64,000 nucleotides of DNA from Solibacillus sp. FSL R7-0682 (GTDB lineage: Bacteria; Bacillota; Bacilli; Bacillales_A; Planococcaceae): NCBI RefSeq assembly GCF_038005985.1, contig NZ_JBBOUI010000001.1, forward strand, positions 3,182,001 through 3,246,000, in the 5' to 3' direction. Position 1 is the stretch's first letter. Each line of letters begins with the position of its first letter. The notes under the pieces were generated by a model. The model searched no databases, had not been told where the DNA came from, and saw only the letters and a program-made list of their open reading frames with translations. This document shows positions 63,730-64,000 of this stretch, one piece after another. The position numbers and the translations under genes were made by a program.

Positions 63730-63988
63730 CAAGATTATGAAAAACTATGACGAAGAGTAGTACATTTAACGCGAATGTTTAGAGAGTCTGTGGTTGGTGC
63801 AAACAGATCATTCATTAAATGGAATGGACTTCCGAGTTAGCTTTATGAACGTTTTCCTAGTAGTAAAGCTCGTCCCTTCACGTTACGAAGAAGAGTGGCC
63901 TTTACGGGCAAGCTGGGTGGTACCGCGGATTCAACATCATTCGTCCCTTCTATAGTTATATAGAGGACGCATGATGTTTTTTGTTTTT
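63730..63988 (+). promoter_or_regulatory. T-box leader, Trp specifier (gene downstream of window, probably trpS)
   Basis: Stem I contains AGTA (63757-63760) and, on the 3' side, GGAATGGACTTC with TGG at 63825-63827 in the specifier position (followed by a purine and then the stem). The AGAGAG and GGTGCAAACAG blocks match conserved stem I loops. The T-box itself is AGCTGGGTGGTACCGCGG (63911-63928), followed by a terminator stem (CATCATTCGTCC/GGACGCATGATG, about 63935-63976) and T's. The order trpS - spx - mecA in Bacillus supports trpS. The base meant to pair with the tRNA discriminator is T, not the C expected for G73 of tRNA-Trp. Confidence 0.88.
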
Positions 63989-64000
63989 AATGAAGAATTC

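Overview
The window is low-GC chromosomal DNA from a spore-forming Bacillales bacterium, most likely Planococcaceae (the Solibacillus/Lysinibacillus group). This is inferred from gene content: SpoVA, SpoVIF, YjcZ and CotY/CotZ-type spore proteins, S-layer-homology (SLH) surface proteins, many TTG/GTG starts behind strong AAGGAGG ribosome sites, and the Bacillus order trpS leader - spx - mecA - coiA - pepF - roxS - spxH - yjbI - yjbJ - yjbK - yjbL - yjbM - nadK - yjbO, read right to left.

Layout. 1-4698: the 3' part of a PLP-dependent decarboxylase, a lone holin, a polysaccharide deacetylase with an altered catalytic motif, a small membrane protein, and a complete IS3-family element sitting inside the loop of a terminator. 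4699-15130: a 10.4-kb remnant prophage bounded by 28-bp direct repeats (attL/attR). It is integrated at the 3' end of ktrB and carries a secreted toxin-like protein with a likely immunity partner, a lysis cassette (XhlA-like, holin, amidase), a large SLH surface protein, XkdX, a decapitated tail gene fused to the tail end of a repressor gene, ImmA and a tyrosine integrase. 15112-25572: core genes ktrB, terC under a yybP-ykoY (Mn2+) riboswitch, an RND exporter, an NRDE protein, prfC, vanZ-like and murE. 25852-36187: an orphan sporulation-type kinase, a DUF4300 pseudogene, a TAXI-TRAP transporter operon, an aldehyde dehydrogenase, small unknown genes, a GC-rich dispersed repeat and a frameshifted ISL3 transposase. 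36267-43383: an Isd-like haem/iron operon (NEAT protein with a sortase-B signal, SLH-NEAT protein, haem ABC transporter, sortase B, EfeO/imelysin-like lipoprotein) behind a candidate Fur box. 43551-50499: nuclease, PgpA, the yjcH-yjcG-yjcF genes and a sporulation/germination cluster. 50549-64000: mgtE and the yjb/spx/mecA regulatory region, ending in a Trp-specific T-box leader whose gene lies beyond the window.

The right-hand region groups regulators that act together in Bacillus: Spx, its adaptor SpxH, the ClpC adaptor MecA, the competence protein CoiA and the redox sRNA RoxS (RsaE). RoxS is recognised here from its C-rich loops, its terminator, its Rex-type operator and its position between spxH and pepF. 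Two related, potentially structured ~100-nt elements lie upstream of mecA and yjbM and are not explained by any motif I can name. They and the prophage toxin/immunity pair are the best candidates for something undescribed.
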